NCBI RefSeq assembly: GCF_000717055.1
Contig: NZ_JNXI01000030.1
Coordinates: 1 to 64,000, forward strand
Origin: Streptomyces iakyrus
GTDB lineage: Bacteria; Actinomycetota; Actinomycetes; Streptomycetales; Streptomycetaceae
Direction: 5' to 3'
Length of the DNA stretch: 64,000 nt
Shown here: piece after piece, positions 36,675 through 46,250 of the stretch
How positions within the stretch are numbered: the stretch's first letter is position 1
Layout of the letters: the number at the start of each line of letters is the position of its first letter
Notes under the pieces: generated by a model
What the model was told of the DNA's origin: nothing
The model's input: only the letters and a program-made list of their open reading frames with translations
The model's database searches: none
Position numbers and translations under genes: made by a program

Positions 36675-36842
36675 TGCGGTCCTCGTCCTGGGGTGTGTGA
36701 TCCCGGCTCTCGGAACGTAGCACGGTGCGCACAAGATGCACCTGAGCTGGGCGATTTGCCCGGGTCGACAATCAGTCGCTTTACCCATACCCCGGTGACT
36801 TCCCAGTCTGTCCGCACCGAAGCCGATCTAAGGAGCACGTCG

Positions 36843-37643
36843 ATGCGCGTTGCCCCCGCTCGCTACGGGACGCTCTTCGCGTCCCACCACGTTGACATCC
36901 GAGCGCCGCACGCTGTCGAAGCGTGCGCTGCCCGGCTCCAGGACACCGGCCTCGTGACCGTCGACGGGCTCTTGTCCCGCAAGGAGGTGCTCGCCGTCGC
37001 CGAGCGGCTGATGCGGATCGTGCCGCATCCCCACAGTGGCTCCGACGGGCTCACCGCCATCTACGACACGGGCACCCATGCGCACCGCATCGGCTTCGCC
37101 GGGCTCGGTCATGGCGAACTGGAGGCACACACGGAACGCGCCGGCGTGCCCCATCCGCCGCGGCTGATGCTGCTCGTCTGCCTGCACCCGGCCGACGAGG
37201 GCGGTGAAGTGCTGCTGGCCGACGGGCACGATGTCCTCGCCAGCCTGTGCGCCGAGGGGCGGGACGCGGCCATCGTGCTCTCCAAGCCCAGGACCGCCTA
37301 CTTCGGCGCCGGCGCCGGACACCCGTCGCAGGTCTTCACCGTCCACGTCGACGGGCGTGTATCCGTCCGTCTGCGGCAGGACGGCCTGGCTCGGTGGAGC
37401 CCGATAATCCACCCCTATCTGCCGTTCGTCCGGCGCGCGATCACGGGATGCCAGCGGCGCCTGCGCCTCGAGCCAGGCCAGGGGTACCTCCTGGACAACC
37501 ACCGCTGGCTGCACGCCCGTGCCGGGTTCTCCGGCGACCGTCTGTGCCTGCGTGCCCTTGGTGACCCGCTCTTCCCCATGCAGGAGGGCTTCACGCCGGA
37601 CTCCATCGGAATCTCGCTGCCCAAGACCAACGACGTTGTCTGA
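36843..37643 (+). CDS. TauD/TfdA-like Fe(II)/2-oxoglutarate oxygenase
   Basis: 266 residues from ATG 36843, preceded by AAGGAG. Although the frame is open for another 2 kb upstream, family-like sequence begins only here. Key segments: FAGLGHGELEAHTERAGVPH (HxE iron-binding pair), PRLMLLVCLHPADEGGEVLL, and GYLLDNHRWLHARAGF (distal His and 2-oxoglutarate-binding Arg). These are the TauD fold's facial triad and co-substrate site. Such enzymes hydroxylate small molecules or amino acids. It stands next to a Nudix/XRE pair transcribed the other way; no biosynthetic partner is adjacent. Confidence 0.82.
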   Translation: MRVAPARYGTLFASHHVDIRAPHAVEACAARLQDTGLVTVDGLLSRKEVLAVAERLMRIVPHPHSGSDGLTAIYDTGTHAHRIGFAGLGHGELEAHTERAGVPHPPRLMLLVCLHPADEGGEVLLADGHDVLASLCAEGRDAAIVLSKPRTAYFGAGAGHPSQVFTVHVDGRVSVRLRQDGLARWSPIIHPYLPFVRRAITGCQRRLRLEPGQGYLLDNHRWLHARAGFSGDRLCLRALGDPLFPMQEGFTPDSIGISLPKTNDVV

Positions 37644-38120
37644 CGGTTTTTGATCGCAATACTTCCCGCGCCACACGCAGGAGTCGCATGTCCCGCCCCG
37701 CGCCATCCACGCTCCTCATGCCGCCTGAGCCTCAGCCTCCGCCGATTGTCAGTGATGTGTCGGCCGCCCCGCCTCCGCTGGCAGACCTGCGGCGAGAGAC
37801 TGATCACCTGGGCCGCCGAGGACGCACACCTCGAGCGCGAAGCGGCCTGCGCCCGTTTGGTTCTGGTCGCGTCGGTTCCTCGGACCTGACCGTCGCTGGG
37901 GCAGTTCTGATTGCCCTGATTGGCGGCCCCATGGCCTGGTTGGAGCTGCACGGTGGTCGAGCAACCGGCCGTGCCTGTCCACAAGGCGAGGATGCCGCGC
38001 CGAGGCAGAACAGGTGTCCCCCGCTCCAGTAGTCACCGAGCGCTCTTACCAACTGTCCCCGGCCGCTACGGCGACCCCGAAGCCATCCCCGGATACGCGG
38101 GGCCTACGGAGGTCCACACG
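37644..38120. other. Gene-free stretch before the GH15 gene
   Basis: Open frames exist on both strands, but translations are proline- and arginine-rich and unlike any family. It ends with CGGAGG eight bases before the GH15 start. No tRNA, repeat or strong hairpin was noticed. Confidence 0.4.
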
Positions 38121-40061
38121 ATGAAGCGTCTTCCACGTATCGAGCAGTACGGTCTGATCGGCGACATGCAGACCAGTGCCCACGTCTGCGACGACGGTTC
38201 CATCGACTGGCTGTGCCTGCCCCGCTTCGACTCGCCGGCCGTCTTCGCCAGCCTGCTCGGCACGCAGAAACACGGGACCTGGCGGATCGCTCCGGCTGCG
38301 CATGCTGCTGACCGGTCCGGCTCCGAAGTGGTCGCCGAGCGCCGGTACTGCGGTGATTCGCTCGTTCTCGAATCGGTGTGGCGCACACCGGTCGGTTCGG
38401 TCCGCGTCCTGGACTTCATGCCGCCGCGTGACGGGGCGCCGCAGGTGATTCGGATCGTCGAGGGTCTGGCCGGCGAGGTGGTGATGGTCTCGGCCATGCG
38501 TCCCCGGCCGGGGTACGGCAGCGTCAGCCCGTGGATCCACGAGGTCGGTGGGCGGATGGTCGCGGAGGCCGGCGCGGACGCTCTGTGGCTCGACAGCTGC
38601 GTCCCGCAGGTGGAGAAGGACGGCGTCGTCGTCAGTGCCTTTGCCGTCGCCGCCGGGCAGAACGTGGCGTTCGTGCTCACTTGGTGTCCGTCCCATGCGG
38701 CTGCGCCTGACGTTCCCGACCCGGAGGCCGCGCTGGCCGAGACGCTCACGTTCTGGCAGGACTGGACGCAGGAGTGCACCTACCACGGGCCCTACCGCGA
38801 GCCCGTGGTCCGTTCCTCGATCGCGCTGAAGGCAATGACGTACGGGCCGAGCGGAGGGATCGTCGCGGCGCCGACTACGTCGCTGCCCGAGGAGATCGGC
38901 GGCAGCCGGAACTGGGACTACCGCTTCACCTGGTTACGTGACGCCTCCACGACGCTCGCCGCGCTGCTGGGGACCGGATACCGGCAGGAGGCGCAGGCAT
39001 GGCGGCGGTGGCTCCTGCGTGCGGTGGCCGGCGACCCGGAGAACCTGCAGATCATGTACGGGATCACCGGGGAGCGTGATCTGCGGGAACGGGAGCTGCC
39101 CTGGCTGCCCGGATACGAGGGCTCAACGCCGGTGCGGATCGGAAACGGAGCGGCGGACCAGCTCCAGCTCGACGTGTACGGCGAAGTGATCGAGACCCTG
39201 TACCTCGCGCACGAGAGCGGTGTCGCCCACTGCGCCGACACCGCCATGCTGCACCAGCGACTCATCGAGCACCTGGCGCAGCGCTGGCAGGAGCCCGACG
39301 AGGGGATCTGGGAGATCCGCGGGGCACGCCGGCACTTCGTCCACTCCAAGGTGATGGCCTGGGTGGCAGTCGACCGCACCATCCGCCTTGCCCAGGCCGG
39401 CGCCCTCGACATCGACATGGCCCCTCTGATCGAGCTGCGGGCGACGATCCACCACGAGGTCTGCGCCAAGGGCTTCGACCCGGTGCGCAACACCTTCACC
39501 CAGTCCTACGGCTCGCAGGAACTGGATGCCGCCACGTTGCTGATTCCCCGGGTTGGCTTCCTGCCACCCGACGACCCTCGTGTCGTCGGCACCGTGGATG
39601 CGGTGCGCCGTGAACTCTCCACGCCTGATGGGCTCGTGCGCCGGTATCCGACCATCGGCGAGCGCACCGGCGTGGACGGCCTCACCGGGGATGAGGGGAC
39701 GTTCATCCTCTGCTCCTTTTGGCTGGTTGACGCCTTGGCCCTGACTGGCCGTCTCGACGAGGCTCACGCCCTGTTCGAGCGACTTCTCGCGCTGCGCAAC
39801 GATGTCGGGCTCCTGGCCGAGGAGCACGACCCCGTTCAGCAGCGTCAACTGGGGAACTTCCCGCAGGCGTTCAGCCACATGGGCCTGATCCAGAGCGCCC
39901 GGCTCCTTGACCTGCTGTCCACGCCTTGCGCCTCCCGCAGCAGCGCGGCGGGCCGTCCGGTGCCTCCCGCACGCGCTCAGCCCTCGGTTCAGCCTTCCAG
40001 CAGGGCTGTCCACCTCGGCCAGCAGGCCGCGGACAGCACTTACGCCTATGCGAGTAGCTGA
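38121..40061 (+). CDS. Glycoside hydrolase family 15 enzyme (glucoamylase/trehalase type)
   Basis: 646 residues from ATG 38121 with GGAGG eight bases upstream. The N-terminal super-sandwich domain opens MKRLPRIEQYGLIGDMQTSA and GSIDWLCLPRFDSPAVFASL, typical of actinobacterial GH15. The catalytic (alpha/alpha)6 barrel has GGSRNWDYRFTWLRDAS, the acid Glu region EPDEGIWEIRG and a second catalytic region LLAEEHDP near the C-terminus. GH15 members in actinobacteria include glucoamylases and trehalases; substrate cannot be decided here. No signal peptide is seen, so it is cytoplasmic. The last ~50 residues are low complexity. Confidence 0.93.
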   Translation: MKRLPRIEQYGLIGDMQTSAHVCDDGSIDWLCLPRFDSPAVFASLLGTQKHGTWRIAPAAHAADRSGSEVVAERRYCGDSLVLESVWRTPVGSVRVLDFMPPRDGAPQVIRIVEGLAGEVVMVSAMRPRPGYGSVSPWIHEVGGRMVAEAGADALWLDSCVPQVEKDGVVVSAFAVAAGQNVAFVLTWCPSHAAAPDVPDPEAALAETLTFWQDWTQECTYHGPYREPVVRSSIALKAMTYGPSGGIVAAPTTSLPEEIGGSRNWDYRFTWLRDASTTLAALLGTGYRQEAQAWRRWLLRAVAGDPENLQIMYGITGERDLRERELPWLPGYEGSTPVRIGNGAADQLQLDVYGEVIETLYLAHESGVAHCADTAMLHQRLIEHLAQRWQEPDEGIWEIRGARRHFVHSKVMAWVAVDRTIRLAQAGALDIDMAPLIELRATIHHEVCAKGFDPVRNTFTQSYGSQELDAATLLIPRVGFLPPDDPRVVGTVDAVRRELSTPDGLVRRYPTIGERTGVDGLTGDEGTFILCSFWLVDALALTGRLDEAHALFERLLALRNDVGLLAEEHDPVQQRQLGNFPQAFSHMGLIQSARLLDLLSTPCASRSSAAGRPVPPARAQPSVQPSSRAVHLGQQAADSTYAYASS

Positions 40062-40140
40062 TCCGCTCCATACGCGATGGCCCGATATGCGCCGCCCAGT
40101 CACTTGTTCACCGGTTCTGCGACAAAGGATTTTTCAGACC

Positions 40141-40953
40141 ATGCGAGTCGTCATCCGCCAGGAAGCGGGCCCTGCCTTCGCAGCCCTCGGGGCACGCCTC
40201 GAACAGATCAGTACAGAGACCGCTCCGTTGGTTTCGGCAGTCACTGGGCTGCCCCTGCCTGACACCGTGACCATCCGAACCATGGCGGTCGACGACTGGA
40301 CGCAGGCTCACCGGCGTAGTTCGAAACAGCACCTGGTCGCAGAGGCCCTGCAGTTGAGCGTCACCTTCCGCAGCAAAGCCTTACTGATGCGGCGCGCCAG
40401 ACTCCTCGCCAGGCACATGTTCTGGCCGACGATGCTCGGCGAGGCCGTGGCTCTTGAGCCCGGACGTCCGGAACTGGTCATCGTGCCTGAGGCGCTGCAC
40501 CATGCTGGGCGGCTGGACGACATCCCAGTTCTGCACAAGCTGCTCGGGCACGAGATGACGCACCTGGCCCAGTACGCGGCCAGCGACGGTGCGGTGTGGG
40601 CAGCGCAGGACAGCTATTTCCCGGCCCAGCGCGGCATTGCGGACCGGGACTATCCGTTCCTGGTCGAAGGCCACGCCTACTGGGCAGATCGGCAGATCAC
40701 CACCAAGCTCTTCGGGCAGCCGGTGTCGACCGACGAGGCCAGTGCCCATGCCTCCGACCGCTACCTGAAACTCCATTCGAGCCCGATGCGTGCCAAGGCC
40801 GTCGAGCAGCAGCGCCGGGCCACCGACACTGTGGCCCGCCTGATCGAAACACAGGGCCTCGACACCTTCAACCGGGTGTGGACCGACCCCACTCTGGTGC
40901 CGACGAAGACTGAGACAGGCACGCCGGACCTCTGGCAACGACGCTTCAGATGA
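40141..40953 (+). CDS. Zincin-type metalloprotease-like protein
   Basis: 270 residues from ATG 40141. The motif LLGHEMTHLAQYAAS (HExxH, about residue 140) followed by FLVEGHAYWADRQ ~36 residues later gives an HExxH...E gluzincin-like site. The N-terminal half is helical. There is no signal peptide or membrane segment, so it would act in the cytoplasm. It lies between GH15 and the conservon operon on the same strand. I do not know its substrate, and an upstream in-frame extension to about 39907 looks non-family. Confidence 0.7.
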   Translation: MRVVIRQEAGPAFAALGARLEQISTETAPLVSAVTGLPLPDTVTIRTMAVDDWTQAHRRSSKQHLVAEALQLSVTFRSKALLMRRARLLARHMFWPTMLGEAVALEPGRPELVIVPEALHHAGRLDDIPVLHKLLGHEMTHLAQYAASDGAVWAAQDSYFPAQRGIADRDYPFLVEGHAYWADRQITTKLFGQPVSTDEASAHASDRYLKLHSSPMRAKAVEQQRRATDTVARLIETQGLDTFNRVWTDPTLVPTKTETGTPDLWQRRFR

Positions 40954-41106
40954 GGGGCTGCGAGCCCCGCAGTTGTGCCTGTGCACCTCGCTGTGGAGGG
41001 CGTGGAACCCACGCCCTTACCGGCATCGCGAAGACCGCAACAGATGTGTGAAGACCCAGGGTCGCAGCTCGTTCGAGCCGCCCCTCCCCCACTGACGAGG
41101 TTCCCC

Positions 41107-42627
41107 ATGCCTGACAGTGCGTTCCCGCTCCGACCGGTCCCAGCCGGCCACCGCAGACGCCGACCTCCACGGATCGACGCGCTGACCCTGCATCATGTCC
41201 GCCGGACCGTGGCACTGCCCCTGCTGCTGCTTGCCGCGCTGCTGGGAGCCGCCTTCACCGTCTGGTCGATGTCCGGTATGGGTTCCGGCTGGCTCCTGCT
41301 CGGCCTCGCCTGCGGGCTGGCCGGAATCGCGCTGGTGGCGGACCGTGGAGCGCGAACGGCCGCAGGAGCCGTGCAGGCAGTCGTGGAGGAAGCCCGGGCA
41401 GCGACGCTGACAGCGGTCACCGGGGCAGCGGCGGCCGTCGAGAAGTCGGTGCAGTGGTCGGCGGACGAGCTCTGCCGCGGGGGACGCCCGGCACTGCCGG
41501 ACACGCAGACGCCGCAGCCGGCCGGTCCGAACTCCGAGATCAACAGGGCGTTGAGTGCACTCCAGGTGCAGGCCGTCGCGTCGCTGATACGCGTGCACGA
41601 CGAGTCCCAGTCCGTCGTCCTTCTGGAAGTGCTGCGCCGTCTGGCCATGCGCGAACATGCTCTGGTCGGCAAGGCACTTCAGGCACTGAGCCAGCTGGAG
41701 ATGCTGACCGACGACCCGGAGCTCCTGGCCAAGATCTTCGAGATCGATCACCTTGTGACCCGGATGCGCCGCCAAGTCGAGAGCACGGCGGTGCTGGGCG
41801 GGCAGTCCCTGCGCAGCGTGCGCCGGCCGGTTCCGGTCACGACCGCGCTGCGCGGCGCGATCTCCGAGGTCGTGCAGTATCCGCGTGTGGCCGTGGCGGC
41901 CGGGTCGGTGGGCGCCGAGCTGGGTCTCCCAGGCCATGTGGGTCCGGACCTGACGCACCTGCTGGCCGAGCTGATCGAGAACGCCTGTGAGTGCTCCGAT
42001 CCGGCGACGAAGGTGATGGTGCGTGCCCAGCGGGTGGCAAACGGGCTGGCGATCGAGGTCGAGGACCGGGCCATCCCCATGCATCCGCAGACGCGAGCAC
42101 AGATGAACCGGCTCCTCAAAGCCCCCGACGAGGTCGACGTCAGCGGGCAGGTCCGCGCCGGCCAGCTCGGCTTGCTGGTCGCCGCGAAGATCGCCCAGTC
42201 GCATGGACTGTCCGTTCTCCTGCAGGAGAACGTGACGGGAGGCACCACCGCCCTGGTCGTCATCCCGGCACGGCTCCTGGTAGCGATTCCCTCGGTGGAC
42301 GACGCGGGCGCGTTGCGCGAGGAAGCCCGCACCTCCGCATCGACGGCGCGGCAGGATGCCGCGCCTCCCACCATCCCGACGGCAGGCCAGGTCACACACT
42401 CCGGCACCGCAGGGGCGCCGGGAGCCGCTGAGGCTGGTCACGCTGCTGATGCGCCTGCTCTTCCCACGCGTAGACGCCAGGCTGGCTCGTTCCGTCCACC
42501 GCGCGAGCGGGAGCAAGCCCCTGTGACCGGGGCGACGCCAGGGCTCGCAGCTGCCTTCCGCAACGGCATCCAGGCCGGCGGAACCGCCGGATCTTCTCCG
42601 TCCGCGACAGAGCAGCCCAATCTCTGA
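41107..42627 (+). CDS. cvnA: Conservon protein A: membrane sensor histidine-kinase-like protein
   Basis: 506 residues. Two membrane helices near residues 30-75 (LPLLLLAALLGAAFTVWSMS; WLLLGLACGLAGIALVA). The helical middle (RVHDESQSVVLLEVLRRLAM) precedes an HATPase domain with ELIENACECSDPATKV (N box) and GQLGLLVAAKIAQSHGLSVL. The normal phosphorylated His of the dimerisation helix is not obvious, as in other conservon kinases (nitrate-sensor-like). The C-terminal ~110 residues are a disordered Ala/Pro/Thr tail. It heads a five-gene operon with CvnB, C and D. In Streptomyces, conservons form membrane-associated G-protein-like complexes affecting development and antibiotic production. Confidence 0.88.
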   Translation: MPDSAFPLRPVPAGHRRRRPPRIDALTLHHVRRTVALPLLLLAALLGAAFTVWSMSGMGSGWLLLGLACGLAGIALVADRGARTAAGAVQAVVEEARAATLTAVTGAAAAVEKSVQWSADELCRGGRPALPDTQTPQPAGPNSEINRALSALQVQAVASLIRVHDESQSVVLLEVLRRLAMREHALVGKALQALSQLEMLTDDPELLAKIFEIDHLVTRMRRQVESTAVLGGQSLRSVRRPVPVTTALRGAISEVVQYPRVAVAAGSVGAELGLPGHVGPDLTHLLAELIENACECSDPATKVMVRAQRVANGLAIEVEDRAIPMHPQTRAQMNRLLKAPDEVDVSGQVRAGQLGLLVAAKIAQSHGLSVLLQENVTGGTTALVVIPARLLVAIPSVDDAGALREEARTSASTARQDAAPPTIPTAGQVTHSGTAGAPGAAEAGHAADAPALPTRRRQAGSFRPPREREQAPVTGATPGLAAAFRNGIQAGGTAGSSPSATEQPNL

Positions 42628-42653
42628 CCCTCCCCCCTTCTGGAGCGATCTCT

Positions 42654-43169
42654 ATGAGCACCCACCCTGAGATGAACAACGCGACCAGTGCCACGTCCGC
42701 ACCCGGTACGACAGCAAGCGGACAGCGGGACAACATGGCCTGGCTGCTGCGGCAGTTCGCCTCCGACGTCACGGGCGTCACGCACGCAGTCCTGCTGTCG
42801 CGCGACGGACTGCGGCTGGTGGACAGCGACGTCGACAAGGACTGGGCTGACGAACTGTCGGCCGCCCTCAGCGGAGTTGCCTCCCTCGCGGCGAACATCA
42901 CCGGCCCCACCCACAAGAAGAGGCCGGCCCGACAGGTCATCATCGAGCGAGACGACTGCCTGATCTTCGTCCAGAGCGCCGGGCGCAGCGCGGCCTTCGA
43001 CAACCACCCCGGCAACGAACGCGGTGAGGTGGACACGATCCTCGCTGTCATCGCCACCACGGACGCCGACGCGGGCACCGTCGGGTTCGAGATGGGCCGC
43101 CTCGTCCAGAAATTCGCCCCCTACATGCTGATCCCCGTTCGCGTCGGCACGGGCGGAGAGGTCCGGTGA
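42654..43169 (+). CDS. cvnB: Conservon protein B: roadblock/LC7 domain protein
   Basis: 171 residues. MAWLLRQFASDVTGVTHAVL then LLSRDGLRLVDSDVD is the usual opening of roadblock/LC7 proteins in conservons, which are related to MglB-type GTPase regulators. It starts 26 bases after cvnA and overlaps cvnC by four bases (GTGA). It probably regulates the CvnD GTPase. An N-terminal ~28-residue Thr/Ser-rich extension precedes the domain. Confidence 0.92.
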   Translation: MSTHPEMNNATSATSAPGTTASGQRDNMAWLLRQFASDVTGVTHAVLLSRDGLRLVDSDVDKDWADELSAALSGVASLAANITGPTHKKRPARQVIIERDDCLIFVQSAGRSAAFDNHPGNERGEVDTILAVIATTDADAGTVGFEMGRLVQKFAPYMLIPVRVGTGGEVR

Positions 43170-43579
43170 GCGCACACGGCCGTGCGGCCGACGAGTCGAC
43201 GTTCGTTCGGACCTACACCTTGACGCGCGGGCGCACCAAGCCGCGGCATCTGCTCGCTCTGGACACCGTGCTGGACGCCGGGCCGGGGCGGCCCGGCCCG
43301 GCGCAGGCCGAGGAATGCGAGGAGATCCTTGCCCTGTGCCGAGAGCACCGGCGTTCGGTGACCGAGCTGGCGGGCCGACTCCGTCGCCCCGTCACCGCCG
43401 TCAAGATCCTCATCTCGGATCTCCTGGATGCCGACGCCCTGGTCGTCCCCGTCACCTCCCCCTACGCCGCATTCGCCCCGGACGCGGATGACGGCCCCAC
43501 CCCACAGCTGCTGGCAGCCCTCTCAGCGGGCCTGAAGAGGAAGTGGCCCGATGCCATCGCCTACCCCCAGGCAGGATGA
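43166..43579 (+). CDS. cvnC: Conservon protein C: DUF742 protein
   Basis: 137 residues from GTG 43166. FVRTYTLTRGRTKPRHLLAL and ILALCREHRRSVTELAGRLR, PVTAVKILISDLLDADALVV are the conserved segments of DUF742, a winged-helix-like family found only in conservons. Overlaps both its neighbours, four bases with cvnB and about 29 with cvnD, so translation is coupled. Confidence 0.92.
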   Translation: MSAHGRAADESTFVRTYTLTRGRTKPRHLLALDTVLDAGPGRPGPAQAEECEEILALCREHRRSVTELAGRLRRPVTAVKILISDLLDADALVVPVTSPYAAFAPDADDGPTPQLLAALSAGLKRKWPDAIAYPQAG

Positions 43580-44219
43580 CCCGGCCGTGGTGCTGCAGAC
43601 TCCGCCGCGCCCGCAGGCCGGTGCACCGACCGTGCTGAAGATCGTGATCGCCGGGGGCTTCGGCGCGGGCAAGACGACCGCCGTGGGTGCTGTCAGCGAG
43701 ATCACGCCGCTGAGCACGGAGGAGTACCTGACCGAGGCGAGCGCGGACGTGGACAGCCTGGCGGGCATCGAGGCGAAGAAGACCACCACGGTCGCCTTCG
43801 ACTTCGGCCGGCTCAGCCTGCCCGACGCGCCCGTGCCCCTGGAGCTGTTTCTGTTCGGCACGCCCGGCCAGGACAGGTTCGTCGACCTCTGGTACGACCT
43901 CTCCCGGGGAGCTGTCGGCGCGGTCGTCCTGGTCGACACCCGCCGTCTGGAAAGCAGCTTCACTCCCGTCAGCTTCTGCGAAGACATCGGCCTGCCCTTC
44001 GTCGTTGCCATCAACCAGTTCGACGGAGCGCACCGCTACCTGCCCGAACAGGTCCGTACCGCCCTCGAACTCCCCACCTCGGTACCCGTGGTCACCTGTG
44101 ACGCCCGCGACCCGAACCACGTCGCAGGCGTCCTGCTGACCCTCGTCGACCACGCCGTAAAGAACGCATCCGCAAGCCGCGTTCGCCACGCGCCCCCTAC
44201 CACTCTCCAGGACGCCTGA
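43551..44219 (+). CDS. cvnD: Conservon protein D: small GTPase
   Basis: 222 residues. P-loop GGFGAGKTT (~residues 35-43), FLFGTPGQDRFVDLWYDL (switch II, DxxG equivalent TPGQ), VVAINQFDG (NKxD equivalent NQFD) and a C-terminal helix. This is the Rab/Ras-like GTPase of conservons. The ATG at 43551 lies inside the end of cvnC; family-like sequence starts around residue 25. The stop overlaps the start of the GAF protein (TGATG). Confidence 0.93.
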   Translation: MPSPTPRQDDPAVVLQTPPRPQAGAPTVLKIVIAGGFGAGKTTAVGAVSEITPLSTEEYLTEASADVDSLAGIEAKKTTTVAFDFGRLSLPDAPVPLELFLFGTPGQDRFVDLWYDLSRGAVGAVVLVDTRRLESSFTPVSFCEDIGLPFVVAINQFDGAHRYLPEQVRTALELPTSVPVVTCDARDPNHVAGVLLTLVDHAVKNASASRVRHAPPTTLQDA

Positions 44220-44860
44220 TGTCACAGCACCCCAGCGACCCCTACCTCGCACCGTCGACCACCCCACCCGCACTGTCCTTGCCGCGCCGCAACCTGCGGG
44301 ACGCCGCCCGCGGGCCGTCCGTCCCGGCCAGCGCCGCCGTCACCGGGCCGCAGGCCCAGCAAGCGACCGAGCTGGCGCAGCGATACGAGCTGCTGGAACG
44401 CCTCGGCGTTTCCACCGTGGCGAGCGAGGACTTCGACAAGCTGGCCCGCGACATGGCCACGCAGGCCGGGTTCCTGTACGGGTTCGTCAATCTCTTCCTT
44501 GAGGAGCAGACCTTCGTCGGGCTGCATCAGCCGCCCGCGGACAGCGGGTACGTCATCGTCGGCCGCACCATGAGCCGCGACCACGGCTGGTGCCCGGAGG
44601 TCATGGCCCGCAAGAAGGCCCTCCCGCTGCACGACGTGCACGCCAGCCCGCGCTTCAGCGGCAACCACGTGGTCGACGCGGTCGGGATCCGCTCCTATTT
44701 CGGCGCACCGCTCATCCACGACAGCGGCACCGTGCTGGGCACGGTGTGCGTCATCGACCCCGAGAAGCGACCCCTGAGCCAGGCCCGACGGCTCAGGGAC
44801 ATCGTCATCGACGCCGGCGCCCAGGTTATGGAGCACATCGCCCGCGCGCCCGTCCGCTAG
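44219..44860 (+). CDS. GAF domain protein of the conservon operon
   Basis: 213 residues. Sequence AQRYELLERLGVSTVASEDF, DKLARDMATQAGFLYGFVNL, SRDHGWCPEVMARKKALPLH and GIRSYFGAPLIHDSGTVLGT then VCVIDPEKRPLS is the classic GAF fold. Translation is coupled to cvnD by a TGATG overlap, so it belongs to the operon, though many conservons instead carry a cytochrome P450 at this place. It may sense a small ligand or redox change and act on the CvnA-D complex. Confidence 0.85.
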   Translation: MSQHPSDPYLAPSTTPPALSLPRRNLRDAARGPSVPASAAVTGPQAQQATELAQRYELLERLGVSTVASEDFDKLARDMATQAGFLYGFVNLFLEEQTFVGLHQPPADSGYVIVGRTMSRDHGWCPEVMARKKALPLHDVHASPRFSGNHVVDAVGIRSYFGAPLIHDSGTVLGTVCVIDPEKRPLSQARRLRDIVIDAGAQVMEHIARAPVR

Positions 44861-44947
44861 GCCGTTCCACCACCCCCCGCCCGGAAGCCGCAGGCAATCC
44901 CCGGCCGCTCCACCGTGCGACCTTCACCCAGGCAGAGGGAGACGACC

Positions 44948-46201
44948 ATGCCCGCCACACCCACCACACCACCACCGGCGCTGCGCCCCTACCTCACCAC
45001 CCGCCACAACCTGCTGTGGGACGAGGCGGACACCTTCGCGACCGAGCACATCGCGCCACGCGCCGCACGCATGGAGACCGCACCAGGCAGGGTGGAACGC
45101 AAGGTCGCCGACCTGATGGCCGCACGGGGCTGGTTCGCCGTCACCGTCCCATCCGCCTTCGGCGGGCTGGGCGCCGGACACGTGGCCAAGACCATCCTCA
45201 TCCATCGCATCGCCTGCGTCTCAGCGGCTGCCGCGGCCATCCTCCAGGCCACCCTGATCCCCGTCGGTGCCCTGCTGCACTTCGCCACCTACGAGCAGAA
45301 GGGCCGCTGGCTGCCCCGTGTCGCGGACGGTTCACTGCTGCTGTCGATCGCCGTGACCGAACCGCGAGCAGGCGGACACATCGGCGGCATCGAAACCACC
45401 GCCGAACGCGCCGGCAACCAGTGGGTGATCACCGGCAGCAAGATCCACATCGGCAACAGCCACCTCGCAGGAGCCCACCTCGTCGTCGCCCGAACCGATC
45501 AGGCGGGAATGAGCACCTCCCATGCACTCACCGCGTTCATGGTCGAAGCCGACCGCCCCGGGCTCTCCGTCTCCGACCATCGCCCCGGCCTCGGCCTGCA
45601 CGGCTTCTCCGCCGGCCGCCTCGACCTCGACCACGTCCGCGTCCCCGAGGACAACGTGATCGGAGAGATCGGCCAGGGGCTGAGCGTGGCCCAAAGCAGC
45701 AGCATCCTGTACGGCCGCCCCAACCTGGCCGCAGTCAGCCTCGGCATCCACGAAGCGGTCGTGGCCACCACGACTGCTCGTCTCAAGACCCGTCCCCGCT
45801 ACCGAGGCACCCTGTCCGAGCTGCCGGTCCTGCGGGACCGCATCGGTGACATGGAGGCCCGCCTGCGCGCCGGACGAATCCTGGCCTATCAGTCCGTGCA
45901 CCTCCTGGACCAGGGCCTGCCCTGCGACGCCGACCTGATCAACGCCAAATACCTCGGCCACCAGTGGGCCGTGCAGTCCACCCAAGACGCCATGGAACTG
46001 CACGGCGCCCACGCCCTCGACCGCGACTACGTCCTACAACGCCTGTGGCGCGACATCCAGCACACCTACCCACCGGCCGGAACCGGCGAAGTCCAGCGCA
46101 TACGCCTCGCCGATGCCGCCTTCGACGAAGGCCACATCCAGTGGTCCGAACGCCTCGCCGCCGAAGCCGCCTGGGCACGCCCCGACCCCACCGCCGCATG
46201 A
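44948..46201 (+). CDS. Acyl-CoA dehydrogenase-like flavoenzyme
   Basis: 417 residues from ATG 44948 with GAGGGAG upstream. Segments MAARGWFAVTVPSAFGGLGA, LLLSIAVTEPRAGGHIGGIE, WVITGSKIHIGNSHLAGAHL and ELHGAHALDRDYVLQRLWRD, then IQHTYPPAGTGEVQRIRLAD show the ACAD fold and FAD-binding regions. Where many ACADs have the catalytic Glu near the C-terminus the sequence reads TYPPAGTGEVQ, so the base is uncertain. It may oxidise an acyl-carrier-bound or free substrate. It is 87 bases from the conservon operon and is followed by two strong hairpins that end the unit. Confidence 0.88.
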   Translation: MPATPTTPPPALRPYLTTRHNLLWDEADTFATEHIAPRAARMETAPGRVERKVADLMAARGWFAVTVPSAFGGLGAGHVAKTILIHRIACVSAAAAAILQATLIPVGALLHFATYEQKGRWLPRVADGSLLLSIAVTEPRAGGHIGGIETTAERAGNQWVITGSKIHIGNSHLAGAHLVVARTDQAGMSTSHALTAFMVEADRPGLSVSDHRPGLGLHGFSAGRLDLDHVRVPEDNVIGEIGQGLSVAQSSSILYGRPNLAAVSLGIHEAVVATTTARLKTRPRYRGTLSELPVLRDRIGDMEARLRAGRILAYQSVHLLDQGLPCDADLINAKYLGHQWAVQSTQDAMELHGAHALDRDYVLQRLWRDIQHTYPPAGTGEVQRIRLADAAFDEGHIQWSERLAAEAAWARPDPTAA

Positions 46202-46204
46202 GCC

Positions 46205-46246
46205 CCCGTGCGCGGCACCCCGTGAATCCAGATTGCCGCGCACGGG
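46205..46246 (+). terminator. Perfect 13-base hairpin
   Basis: CCCGTGCGCGGCA (46205-46217) and TGCCGCGCACGGG (46234-46246). It begins three bases after the stop of the acyl-CoA-dehydrogenase-like gene and marks the end of the conservon unit. Confidence 0.7.
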
Positions 46247-46250
46247 CCCG

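Noticed and set aside
34650..36842. Open plus-strand frame continuing upstream of the TauD-like gene
   Set aside because: It is antisense to two XRE-TPR regulators and a Nudix gene that have clear family sequence; the plus-strand translation there has none. The real start is 36843 with AAGGAG.
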